Positions 44,506 through 52,371 of a stretch of DNA of 64,000 nucleotides are shown here, one piece after another. Source of the DNA: Pseudanabaena sp. SR411 (GTDB taxonomy: Bacteria > Cyanobacteriota > Cyanobacteriia > Pseudanabaenales > Pseudanabaenaceae); the NCBI RefSeq assembly GCF_002251945.1, contig NZ_NDHW01000184.1:20461-84460 (forward strand), read 5' to 3'. Each line of letters begins with the position of its first letter. Within the stretch, counting starts at the first letter, position 1. The notes under the pieces were generated by a model. It saw only the letters and a program-made list of their open reading frames with translations, was not told the origin of the DNA and ran no database searches. The translations under genes were made by a program, and so were the position numbers.

Positions 44506-46383
44506 GACTGTGACAGACTTAGCGAGATTTCGGGGTTGATCGACATCTAAGCCACGATGCGCCGCCACATGGTAGGACAGCAATTGCAAAGGAATCACAG
44601 TGAGAATTGGCGAAAAAATCTCATCAACCACAGGAATTGGCAAAATGTAATCAAATACCTCATGTGCCGCAGGATCGTCGAGTGGTGCAACTCCAATTAG
44701 TTTTGCGTCTCTAGCCTTTGCCTCTTGAGAATTTGAGAGAACCTTCTCATATACAGCCCCAGGGGTGGCGATCGCCACAACAGGCACATCTTCATCCAGC
44801 AATGCGATCGGTCCATGCTTCATTTCACCTGCGGGATAGCCTTCAGCATGAATGTAGCTGATTTCTTTAAGTTTGAGCGCACCTTCGAGGGCGATCGGGA
44901 AGTTAATCCCACGACCTAAGAAAATAAAATCCTTAGTATGGGTAAACTGACGGGACAGATCTTCAATGTAACGTTCTTGGCTTTCAAGAATCCGTTCCAT
45001 ATAGGCGGGGAGTTGTCGCAATCCTTCGATGATTTCTTGAGCTTTATCTTCAGTTAATGTACCTTTGGTAATACCAAATTCTAAAGCTAGTAAATAGAAA
45101 ATTAGCAGTTGAGCCACAAAGGTTTTCGTCGCGGCTACACCAATTTCAATTCCTGCTTGGGTATCAATCACCGCATCAGAAATTCGTCCAATCGAACTTT
45201 CCACACGATTAGTAATACCGAGACAGCGATCACCTCTTGATTTGGCAAGTTCTAAAGCTGCTAATGTATCCGCCGTTTCGCCCGATTGAGTCACGCCGAT
45301 GACAAGGGTATTCTTTAAAGAAGGAGGTGGCGAATAGCGATATTCTGAAGCATACTGGACGCTAGTAGGAACACCCGCAAGCTGTTCTAGTAGATACTTC
45401 CCAACTAAGGAAGCGTGCCAACTAGTTCCACAAGCAATAATTTCCACCCGTTCAATCTGGTCAATAAAACCAGTTGGCAAACCTAGCTGAATCCAATTGT
45501 TTTCACTGATGTAACTAGCTAATCCTGCACGAAACACCCCTGGTTGCTCATAGATTTCCTTGAGCATGTAGTGCTTAAAGCCCTGTTTCTCCACCATTGT
45601 CGGATTCCAGTTCAGAGTCTGGGGTGTACGTCGGAGGCGATCGCCTTTGGCGTTATAGACCTGCACCGATTCTCTAGTTAGTCGCGCAATTTCACCATTC
45701 TCTAAGGGAATAACGGTGCGGGTATAGGCTACTAACGCAGGGGTATCGGAAGCACAGAAGTTCTCATCTTTACCAATCCCAATCACAAGGGGAGCCTGTT
45801 GACGCACAACCACTAATTCGTCGGGATAGTCAGCATGGATAACGGCGATCGCATAGGCTCCTTGCAATTTTCCAACCGTTAGTCGCACTGCTTCAAACAG
45901 TACTGAAGGCGACTTGTCAGGAATAATATTGCCTTGCTTCTCTAATTGTGAGAGAAATTCCGCAATCATATGGGGAATTACTTCTGTATCTGTTTCACTG
46001 ACAAAAATATGACCCAGTGCTTTTAAATCAGTTCGCAGCAGGTGATAGTTCTCCACAATCCCATTTTGGACAACCGCAAGGTTACCCATTGTATTGGTAT
46101 GGGGATGGGCGTTATGTTCTTCAGGTTTGCCGTGAGTTGCCCAGCGTGTGTGACCAATGCCAATTGGTGCTAGAGGTGCGGTATCTGCATTTAATTTTTC
46201 TTCGAGTTGGATGAGCTTACCCTTGGCTCTGACCCGATGCAAACTGCGATCGGCTGGGCGATCAAGTAAGGGAATTGTGGCTACGCCTGCGGAGTCGTAG
46301 CCGCGATATTCGAGTTTGCGTAACCCTGAGATTAAAACTTCATTTGCCGAGCGATGTCCGATGTAGCCAACAATTCCACACAT
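44500..46383 (-). CDS. glmS: Glutamine--fructose-6-phosphate aminotransferase
   Basis: A 627-residue enzyme making glucosamine-6-phosphate for peptidoglycan and lipopolysaccharide. 'MCGIVGYIGH' places the Ntn nucleophile Cys at residue 2 after Met removal. 'LEYRGYDSAGVA' (~28-39) and 'GIGHTRWATHGKPEEHNAHPH' (split, ~74-94) are glutaminase motifs. Two SIS domains follow, with 'CGTSWHASLVGKYLLE' (~316), 'TQSGETADTLAAL' (~363) and the C-terminal 'DVDQPRNLAKSVTVE'. Full length, ATG start. No glmS ribozyme was seen upstream. Monocistronic. Confidence 0.96.
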   Translation of the reverse strand: MCGIVGYIGHRSANEVLISGLRKLEYRGYDSAGVATIPLLDRPADRSLHRVRAKGKLIQLEEKLNADTAPLAPIGIGHTRWATHGKPEEHNAHPHTNTMGNLAVVQNGIVENYHLLRTDLKALGHIFVSETDTEVIPHMIAEFLSQLEKQGNIIPDKSPSVLFEAVRLTVGKLQGAYAIAVIHADYPDELVVVRQQAPLVIGIGKDENFCASDTPALVAYTRTVIPLENGEIARLTRESVQVYNAKGDRLRRTPQTLNWNPTMVEKQGFKHYMLKEIYEQPGVFRAGLASYISENNWIQLGLPTGFIDQIERVEIIACGTSWHASLVGKYLLEQLAGVPTSVQYASEYRYSPPPSLKNTLVIGVTQSGETADTLAALELAKSRGDRCLGITNRVESSIGRISDAVIDTQAGIEIGVAATKTFVAQLLIFYLLALEFGITKGTLTEDKAQEIIEGLRQLPAYMERILESQERYIEDLSRQFTHTKDFIFLGRGINFPIALEGALKLKEISYIHAEGYPAGEMKHGPIALLDEDVPVVAIATPGAVYEKVLSNSQEAKARDAKLIGVAPLDDPAAHEVFDYILPIPVVDEIFSPILTVIPLQLLSYHVAAHRGLDVDQPRNLAKSVTVE

Positions 46384-46412
46384 AATGCTTAGTTACAAAT
46401 ATCTAAAATTTC

Positions 46413-46577
46413 AGTGATTAATTTTTGGTGCAAAGCACCAAAAATTAATCACTAACAAACTGTCTGTATTTAACCACGCGAAGTTCCTGCTGACTAACCT
46501 GACACATAGAAAGAAAAAACTCGCTCAGCGAGTTTTTTCTTTCTATGCAAATAAGGGGCGCAAAGCGCCCCTTATTT
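46413..46577. repeat. Three hairpins between glmS and the FtsL-like gene
   Basis: 46413-46453: AGTGATTAATTTTTGGTGC-AAA-complement. 46505-46547: CATAGAAAGAAAAAACTCGC and complement with long A/T runs, a good terminator. 46549-46577: AAATAAGGGGCGC-AAA-complement. The last two follow the stop codon of the 46580 gene. Confidence 0.75.
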
Positions 46578-46579
46578 CG

Positions 46580-47080
46580 TTAATATCCTAAACTTTCGTT
46601 GTTTTTATCTTTCGGTAGCTCAGACACATTAGACGGAACTTCACGCTTGGGGCGCAGAGGAGCCGCTTGCAAAAAAATTGATTTCTCAGGACTCTCGCGC
46701 ACTAGATCCCCAGGTTTCTTTTGAATTGATTGCAGCATCTCGTTATCAAAAGAACCTGCCGCATTAGTTAATTGTCTTTCTTGGCGCTTAAGTAGTTCGA
46801 GCTTTTTATATTGTTGATTCCATTGCTCTTGGGCATACACAGTCCAGCCGTAGATGACAAATACCGAAATCGTGAGTAAAACAGTTGCGGCGATCGAAAG
46901 TTTTTGCGTAGTCATCAAAACTCGCAACCACAGAGGCAAAGGAAACGAGTTAGTCTTTGGCAGCCGCTTGACGTTGCGATTATTGGCTGGCTGACGACTC
47001 GCTTGCCCTCGTTTGCTCTTGCGATCGAGAGGCTGAGGAGATCTTTGTGGTTCAGGGCTTCTCGCTCTGCTAGCTGTCAT
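46580..47080 (-). CDS. Single-pass membrane protein with FtsL-like topology
   Basis: A 166-residue protein with a basic, Arg/Pro-rich cytoplasmic N-terminus (~1-50), one transmembrane helix (~63-83, 'LSIAATVLLTISVFVIYGW'), a Gln/Lys/Leu-rich predicted coiled coil (~84-110) and a Pro-rich tail. This layout is that of FtsL/DivIC-type division proteins, and cyanobacterial FtsL-like proteins are poorly conserved in sequence. I see topology only, no diagnostic motif. ATG 47080 is preferred to a TTG at 47104. Confidence 0.45.
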   Translation of the reverse strand: MTASRARSPEPQRSPQPLDRKSKRGQASRQPANNRNVKRLPKTNSFPLPLWLRVLMTTQKLSIAATVLLTISVFVIYGWTVYAQEQWNQQYKKLELLKRQERQLTNAAGSFDNEMLQSIQKKPGDLVRESPEKSIFLQAAPLRPKREVPSNVSELPKDKNNESLGY

Positions 47081-47455
47081 TTTTTTAACTCTTCTTTCAC
47101 TCAAGATTCACCACTGCTACTTGTAGCACTTTCAGGGAGAAATTACCAAGTAGTTTTGAACATTTTGGGATTTATTTACTTTTTAATAAAAATATTGCTT
47201 TGCAAGATCTTTATTAAGCAGCTAGACATAATTAGCAAGAATAGATGCAAAACCTATGGTGAACATGCAGCGATCGCGACAGGTTTTGAGGCTTGATGTC
47301 TAATTGTGTCTAGAACCTTACAGCAAATACCGATTATACGAACCACAAGAGATTTCTTGAAAGGGTTGCTTCGCAACCCTTTCAAGAAATCTCTTGGATT
47401 GGGTTTGAGCGCAAATCGCTGTAGCAAATAATTTCAGACTCTAGAATTATAGTGG
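47081..47455. other. Gap with a family B hairpin
   Basis: The hairpin 47346-47396 (CAAGAGATTTCTTGAAAGGG-complement, loop TTC) is followed by GGGTTTGAGCGCAAATCGCTGTA, shown here split at 47400-47423. The rest (47081-47335) is AT-rich; a 130-codon frame that begins antisense in the FtsL-like gene looks random. No other feature seen. Confidence 0.5.
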
Positions 47456-48091
47456 TCATTGATTTTTTGGCAACAAGAATTTAACAGAAATCCGATCGCC
47501 TTCTTTTAAACCAAGTTCTTGGGTCAGCCCAGCCCTTACTTCAATCACATTATCAGCGACGACACCGCCCTCAGGATAAATTGGACAGGGATCGCTTTGG
47601 CAAGTCGTCGCATTGCGGGCGATCGCTTTCACTTCACCATCAAGTAAGAAAATAATATCGAGGGGTGAAGGTGTATTTTTCATCCAAAAGGCGGTAGGAC
47701 GCGCAGGCGTAAAGGGAAATAACATACCGCGATCGTCAGGTAATGGGGGACGAAACATTAATCCTTTTTCCTGTTCCTTGAAAGTACTGGCTACCTCTAA
47801 CTGAATTTCGCGTCCCGCAATTGTAGCTGTGGCAGTAATTGGCAAGTATTGAGCCAGTTCAGAGACTGGTTTGGGTTTAGTTTGTGGTGCAATCGTCTGA
47901 GGAGCAGAGGATGATGTCGCAGGAGTTGCTGACGGAGTAGAGGGTTTAGGCACTTCGGTAGCAGCAGGCGCACAACCCATTAGACAAAGGCTTAGGCTAA
48001 ACGTACATAGCTTTATACAAAGTATTTGGATCGAACGAGGATTAGGTGTGTCACAATTTCTAGAAGTATCGCCAGTCATATTGCCAGTCAT
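47456..48091 (-). CDS. DUF192 lipoprotein
   Basis: A 211-residue protein with an N-terminal hydrophobic segment (~22-38) ending in 'CLMGC', a lipobox, so a likely lipoprotein. A Pro/Ser/Thr-rich spacer (~42-78) leads to a DUF192 domain (~85-211): 'LEVASTFKEQEKGLMFRP', 'GMLFPFTPARPTAFWMKNT' (the typical 'FWMKNT' motif), 'LDIIFL', and 'VIEVRAGLTQELGLKEGD'. DUF192 function is not known. Its ATG is only 3 bp from that of the divergent GH57 gene. Confidence 0.85.
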   Translation of the reverse strand: MTGNMTGDTSRNCDTPNPRSIQILCIKLCTFSLSLCLMGCAPAATEVPKPSTPSATPATSSSAPQTIAPQTKPKPVSELAQYLPITATATIAGREIQLEVASTFKEQEKGLMFRPPLPDDRGMLFPFTPARPTAFWMKNTPSPLDIIFLLDGEVKAIARNATTCQSDPCPIYPEGGVVADNVIEVRAGLTQELGLKEGDRISVKFLLPKNQ

Positions 48092-48094
48092 CCT

Positions 48095-50314
48095 ATGTCA
48101 TATCCTCTACATATCGCATTTATCTGGCACCAACATCAACCTCTCTACAAAAGCGCGATCGCAGGCAAATATCATTTGCCTTGGGTGAGGTTGCATGGCG
48201 TAAAAGATTACTTAGATCTGGCGTTGATGTTGTCAAGATATCCAAAACTACATCAAACGATCAATCTAGTGCCATCTCTTATTTTACAACTGCAAGATTA
48301 TGTTGAGGGGAAAGCATTTGATCCTTATTTAGCATTGACCCTTACTCCAGTGGATACGCTAACGCGATCGCAAAAGCATTTCATCGTTGAGCATTTCTTT
48401 GATGCCAATCATCAGACGATGATTGAGCCATATCATCGTTATGCTGACTTGTTAGCACAAAGGCAAGCCTATGGGATTGAGTGGTGTGTTAATAATTGGC
48501 TAGCACCAGATTTTAGCGACTTACTGGCTTGGCACAACTTGGCTTGGATTGATCCCCTATTTCGCGAAGCAGATCCTGAAATTGCGGAATGGTACGATCG
48601 CGGCAAAGATTTTACCCTTGCCGATCGCCAAAGAATTTATAGCAAGCAGCGTGAGATTATTTCGCGGATTTTGCCACAGCATCGGCTCATGCAAAAAACT
48701 GGACAACTAGAAATCACGACTACACCTTACACGCACCCGATTATGCCGCTTTTGGCAGATACACAAGCAGGACGGATCGCCGTGCCGCAAATGTATCTGC
48801 CCAATCATCGCTTTCGTCATGAACCAGACATTACCTTGCATCTCGAAAAAGCCAAGGAAGTCTACCGCCAACACTTTAGCTGCGATCCTAGAGGTTTATG
48901 GCCCTCAGAGCAGTCCGTCAGCCCCGCCATCTTGCCCCATGTTTCTAAGCAGGGCTTCTCGTGGTTATGCTCTGATGAAGGCGTATTAGGTTGGAGTCTC
49001 GGACATTATTTCCGTCGAGATGAGCGTGGCGCGATCGACGCGCCGCACCTGCTATACCAACCCTATCGCCTTGAAACTATTCACGGTGACTTGGCTATTA
49101 TTTTTCGCGATCGTCTACTTTCTGACTTGATTGGTTTTAGCTACGGAGCCTTGTTGCCCCAAGCTGCTAGTGACGACCTCTGCGATCGCCTAATGACAAT
49201 TCAAAAGCAGCAAAATGAATACTTAGCCGAGCATCCTGAAGGTCATCCTTGGCTAGTGACGATCGCCCTTGACGGTGAAAATTGTTGGGAATTTTATCCT
49301 CAAGATGGCAATCCTTTCTTGCAGACGCTTTACGAAAATCTGTCTAACAATGAAAATCTGAAATTGGTCACACCATCGGAATATTTAGCCCAATTTCCGC
49401 CGATCGATAAAATTCCACCGCATCAGTTGCATAGTGGTTCATGGATTGACTCTAGCTTCACGACATGGATTGGTGATCCTGTTAAAAATCGTGCTTGGGA
49501 ATTGCTTGCTGAAGCGCGACAGGTCTTGGCAGATCACCCTGAAGCGACACCAGAGAATAATCCTGAAGCATGGGAAAGTCTTATGGCTGCTGAAGGCTCA
49601 GATTGGTTTTGGTGGTTTGGTGAAGGGCATAGCTCCAACGATGACGCAATGTTTGATCGCCTATTTCGTGAACATTTACAGGTGATTTATCGCGCCCTCA
49701 ATGAGCCAGTCCCCCATGCTTTGCTCTATCCCCTTGAGCCGCACGATGTATCTACGAGCGATCGTCCTACGGGCTTAATTGAGCCGATGATTAATGGTCG
49801 ATTTGAAAGTGATGACTGGCAAGGTGCTGGCAAAATCGAAATTAGTGGGGCGCGGGGGGCGATGCACCAAAATACACCTGTCAAGCGTCTATGGTATGGT
49901 TATGATCATTTTTATTGCTACTTACGCCTAGAATTTAGTAATCTAGAGAGCATCGCCCAAAGTAAACTACACTTGTTATGGTTTTATCCTAGTCGGATTC
50001 ATCCCAACAGTCCTGTGGAACTTCTTGATATGCCTGACGTATCGCCGCTAAATTATTTGTTTCGCCATCATCTAGCGATCGATTTTGCTGATAAGTCAGT
50101 CAAACTTCAAGAATCTACAGAAAAATTTCAATGGGAAACCATCGCAACTCATACGAAAATAGGCTTTGAGCAATGTCTAGAAGTTGCTATACCTTGGAGC
50201 GATTTGGCAGTTAAGCCCCAGTCTGTGGCACGGCTGGTGATCCTGCTCAGCCAAAAAGAGCATTTTCAGATGTCTCTACCCGAATATACGATTATTCCTA
50301 TTGAAGTACCTTAG
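48095..50314 (+). CDS. Glycoside hydrolase family 57 protein
   Basis: A 739-residue cytoplasmic alpha-glucan-active enzyme family member. 'PLHIAFIWHQHQPLYK' (3-18) is the GH57 N-terminal motif. 'GLWPSEQSVSPAILP' (~268-282) contains the nucleophile Glu, and 'IALDGENCWEFYPQDG' (~391-406) the acid/base Asp region. The C-terminal ~170 residues form a beta-rich DUF1925/carbohydrate-type domain. Predicted to act on glycogen-like glucans as amylase, branching enzyme or transferase. ATG 48095 was chosen because it gives the family start; upstream codons overlap the DUF192 gene. Confidence 0.9.
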   Translation: MSYPLHIAFIWHQHQPLYKSAIAGKYHLPWVRLHGVKDYLDLALMLSRYPKLHQTINLVPSLILQLQDYVEGKAFDPYLALTLTPVDTLTRSQKHFIVEHFFDANHQTMIEPYHRYADLLAQRQAYGIEWCVNNWLAPDFSDLLAWHNLAWIDPLFREADPEIAEWYDRGKDFTLADRQRIYSKQREIISRILPQHRLMQKTGQLEITTTPYTHPIMPLLADTQAGRIAVPQMYLPNHRFRHEPDITLHLEKAKEVYRQHFSCDPRGLWPSEQSVSPAILPHVSKQGFSWLCSDEGVLGWSLGHYFRRDERGAIDAPHLLYQPYRLETIHGDLAIIFRDRLLSDLIGFSYGALLPQAASDDLCDRLMTIQKQQNEYLAEHPEGHPWLVTIALDGENCWEFYPQDGNPFLQTLYENLSNNENLKLVTPSEYLAQFPPIDKIPPHQLHSGSWIDSSFTTWIGDPVKNRAWELLAEARQVLADHPEATPENNPEAWESLMAAEGSDWFWWFGEGHSSNDDAMFDRLFREHLQVIYRALNEPVPHALLYPLEPHDVSTSDRPTGLIEPMINGRFESDDWQGAGKIEISGARGAMHQNTPVKRLWYGYDHFYCYLRLEFSNLESIAQSKLHLLWFYPSRIHPNSPVELLDMPDVSPLNYLFRHHLAIDFADKSVKLQESTEKFQWETIATHTKIGFEQCLEVAIPWSDLAVKPQSVARLVILLSQKEHFQMSLPEYTIIPIEVP

Positions 50315-50338
50315 TGTTGCGTTATTAAAGAGATAACA

Positions 50339-50896
50339 GTGGAAAAGCTAGAAAAGACCAGCATTGAGTCTATTGTCGAACAGGCTTTACAAGATGGCTA
50401 CCTAACTCCTGCGATGGAAGCCGAAGTGGGGCGGATTTGCGATAGTGCGTTTGAGCTATCAGTTGAAGAGTATATGGCTCTTGATCGTCTGATGGGTGCA
50501 TTGCTCACGGGAGAAGTTGTTGCTGTCCCGCGCAAGCAATTTATCAACGTCATGGAAGAGTTGGTTCTGAGTGAAGCTGTGGCAAGGGTCGCTGAGATCG
50601 AAGCCAATAGTAATAAAGTTTTGGATTTGGGGGATATTGCTGCTTATGCTCTCAACCGTTTACCGCCTTTGTACGCTACTACTGAGCAAGGGGCTAATTA
50701 TCAACGGGACAGAGCGCTTGCCGATCTCCAACATTTGATCGCGCAGCAGGTCAAGGAAGCGATTGATCGCAACCTAGATCGTCCTGAATTCTTCCCCGAT
50801 CGCTCTACTTTTGGCTCGGTAAACAAAGACTCTGTGCTTTCGCAGCTTAGCAACCTCCTCCAAGCCTATGCTCCTGACTTTGAGGAAAAGGCTTAG
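50339..50896 (+). CDS. ComFB family protein, candidate c-di-GMP receptor
   Basis: A 185-residue cytoplasmic protein of the late-competence ComFB family. 'YMALDRLMGALLTGEVVAV' (~40-58), 'NVMEELVLSEAVARV' (~64-78) and 'DIAAYALNRLPPLYATTEQG' (~93-112) are family motifs. In cyanobacteria a ComFB protein (CdgR) binds c-di-GMP and affects cell size and competence. GTG start at 50339. It follows GH57 by 24 bp and overlaps the convergent peroxiredoxin-like gene by 4 bp. Confidence 0.85.
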   Translation: MEKLEKTSIESIVEQALQDGYLTPAMEAEVGRICDSAFELSVEEYMALDRLMGALLTGEVVAVPRKQFINVMEELVLSEAVARVAEIEANSNKVLDLGDIAAYALNRLPPLYATTEQGANYQRDRALADLQHLIAQQVKEAIDRNLDRPEFFPDRSTFGSVNKDSVLSQLSNLLQAYAPDFEEKA

Positions 50897-51708
50897 GAGT
50901 TGATTATTTGTTGATTAGTTGATTGAGTGGCTTGATCGGCAAATAAAAACGATAGGGGATAGCTGGGGTTAGCAGCAAATCCTAAAATGCCGCGATCGCG
51001 ATGCTCATAAATCAATTCGTTTTGAGCATTAAATAAAAAAGTGCCGCCGCGTTGTGTCATGTAAGATGCATCGGGTACATAGGCTTTCCAGTTGCCTAAA
51101 ACCTCAGCCATATTTCGCAATCGCAAAGTCGCAAGTTCAAAGGGACGCTGAAATCCGCTACCACCAGCCCATTTAAAGAAGGAACCTTTTAATGGTGGTA
51201 ATGGTGCGGCTTTGATTACTTCGTCATTGCTAATGAGTTGTGGTGCATCGCGATCGCCTCGGTAACCGCGAAAAACTTCTTTCAAAGTTCCTTGGCTGCC
51301 AATCCCTGCACACATCAGCATCAGATTGATCCAAGCACTTTGCCCTGATGATAATAGGGGGAATTTAGTAGTTAGCCCTGAGTAGAGATTTAATTGGCGA
51401 TGTAGTTCTCCCGTAGCATCGACAAACATCCACCTAGGATCGAAGCCTGTAAATTTACAAAAATATTCTCCCGATTGGTGATCGCCGATGCCAATCGCCC
51501 GAACCGCAATTTCTTCTAATTTAAGGCGATCAATTTCTCGCTGGATCCACCAGATATATTCAAGGCTATCAAAATCACCTAGTTGGGGCAAAACTAAAAT
51601 TAGTTTGCGAAATGCTGATGGACAATTATCAAAAATCGAGGTGACGACACCATCGCTTACACGTTGTCGTTGCGCTTGACTAAGAATTTCGTAAATGTTT
51701 TGCTGCAT
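50893..51708 (-). CDS. Peroxiredoxin-like (AhpC/TSA-related) protein
   Basis: A 271-residue thioredoxin-fold protein of the cyanobacterial peroxiredoxin-like group: 'LILVLPQLGDFDSLEYIWWI' (~36-55), 'AIGIGD', 'FVDATGELHRQLNLYSGL' (~95-112), and C-terminal 'GGTFLFNAQNELIYEHRDRGILGF' (split). The usual peroxidatic Cys of the Txxx(C) motif is not obvious in the normal position, so peroxidase activity is uncertain. Monocistronic, ATG start; a palindrome-rich end is lacking because it overlaps the comFB gene. Confidence 0.75.
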   Translation of the reverse strand: MQQNIYEILSQAQRQRVSDGVVTSIFDNCPSAFRKLILVLPQLGDFDSLEYIWWIQREIDRLKLEEIAVRAIGIGDHQSGEYFCKFTGFDPRWMFVDATGELHRQLNLYSGLTTKFPLLSSGQSAWINLMLMCAGIGSQGTLKEVFRGYRGDRDAPQLISNDEVIKAAPLPPLKGSFFKWAGGSGFQRPFELATLRLRNMAEVLGNWKAYVPDASYMTQRGGTFLFNAQNELIYEHRDRGILGFAANPSYPLSFLFADQATQSTNQQIINS

Positions 51709-51745
51709 GGGATTATATTAAGATTGCGATCGCAAGGAAAATTAT

Positions 51746-52270
51746 ATGATCGAGAAAGAACTATCTTTTGATGTAATCGCAAAATATGTGATGGCAAAGT
51801 CAATGAAACCTACCTTTAACCTTTTAGTGTTTCTTTTTCTAGCAATAATGCCCAGTGCTGCATTTGCTGAGCCAGTGGTTATCAAAACAACTCCAGCAAA
51901 TACGAATTACTATCCTTGGATTGTACAACTCTCTCAAAGTCCAATTGATTGGTTTGCAAGTGATGTCAATGCAAAGGTTCAAGGAAAAGCTTATCGAGTT
52001 GTCATTCTTATTGAGGATATTTATAACAGTGTATTTATTGAGCAAGTAACATTTGGGACGGAAGGTTGTTGCAAAAAAGTAACCAACGCACGCATGGTTG
52101 ACCTCAAAACTTTTTCTGCAAAATTTGGCTTCACAGATGAAATTAATGGATTTCGGTTTATGCGTTGGATCAGCCCAACATCATTTATCTTCCGTTACAA
52201 AGATCGCCTTTTTGTAATGACTGCGATCGATAGTCCCGAAGTTAAGGTCGAACCATATGCTGATGATTAA
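51746..52270 (+). CDS. Exported protein of unknown function
   Basis: A 174-residue protein with a signal peptide (~20-41, 'LLVFLFLAIMPSAAFA'). AAGGAA lies 8 nt before ATG 51746; a shorter form from ATG 51791 would give a more usual signal peptide. The mature part is beta-rich, with adjacent cysteines ('EGCCKK', ~108). I do not recognise the family. Confidence 0.55.
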   Translation: MIEKELSFDVIAKYVMAKSMKPTFNLLVFLFLAIMPSAAFAEPVVIKTTPANTNYYPWIVQLSQSPIDWFASDVNAKVQGKAYRVVILIEDIYNSVFIEQVTFGTEGCCKKVTNARMVDLKTFSAKFGFTDEINGFRFMRWISPTSFIFRYKDRLFVMTAIDSPEVKVEPYADD

Positions 52271-52289
52271 TGAGTAGCTCACCATAATT

Positions 52290-52353
52290 AAACCCTAAAA
52301 CCAGAAGCTGTCCCGCCCGCTACGCGGGCGGGACAGCTTTCTAGGTTTTTAGT
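52290..52353. terminator. Long hairpin between convergent genes
   Basis: AACCCTAAAACC-AGAAGCTGTCCCGCCCGC pairs with its complement (two small mismatches) around TAC. It lies between the stop codons at 52270 and 52372 and can serve both. Confidence 0.75.
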
Positions 52354-52371
52354 TTACTTATGCCTAGATAC

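Noticed and set aside
46904-47296. A 130-codon plus-strand frame overlapping the FtsL-like gene in antisense.
   Set aside because: Half of it is antisense to a better candidate with proper topology, the rest runs through AT-rich intergenic DNA, and it matches no family.
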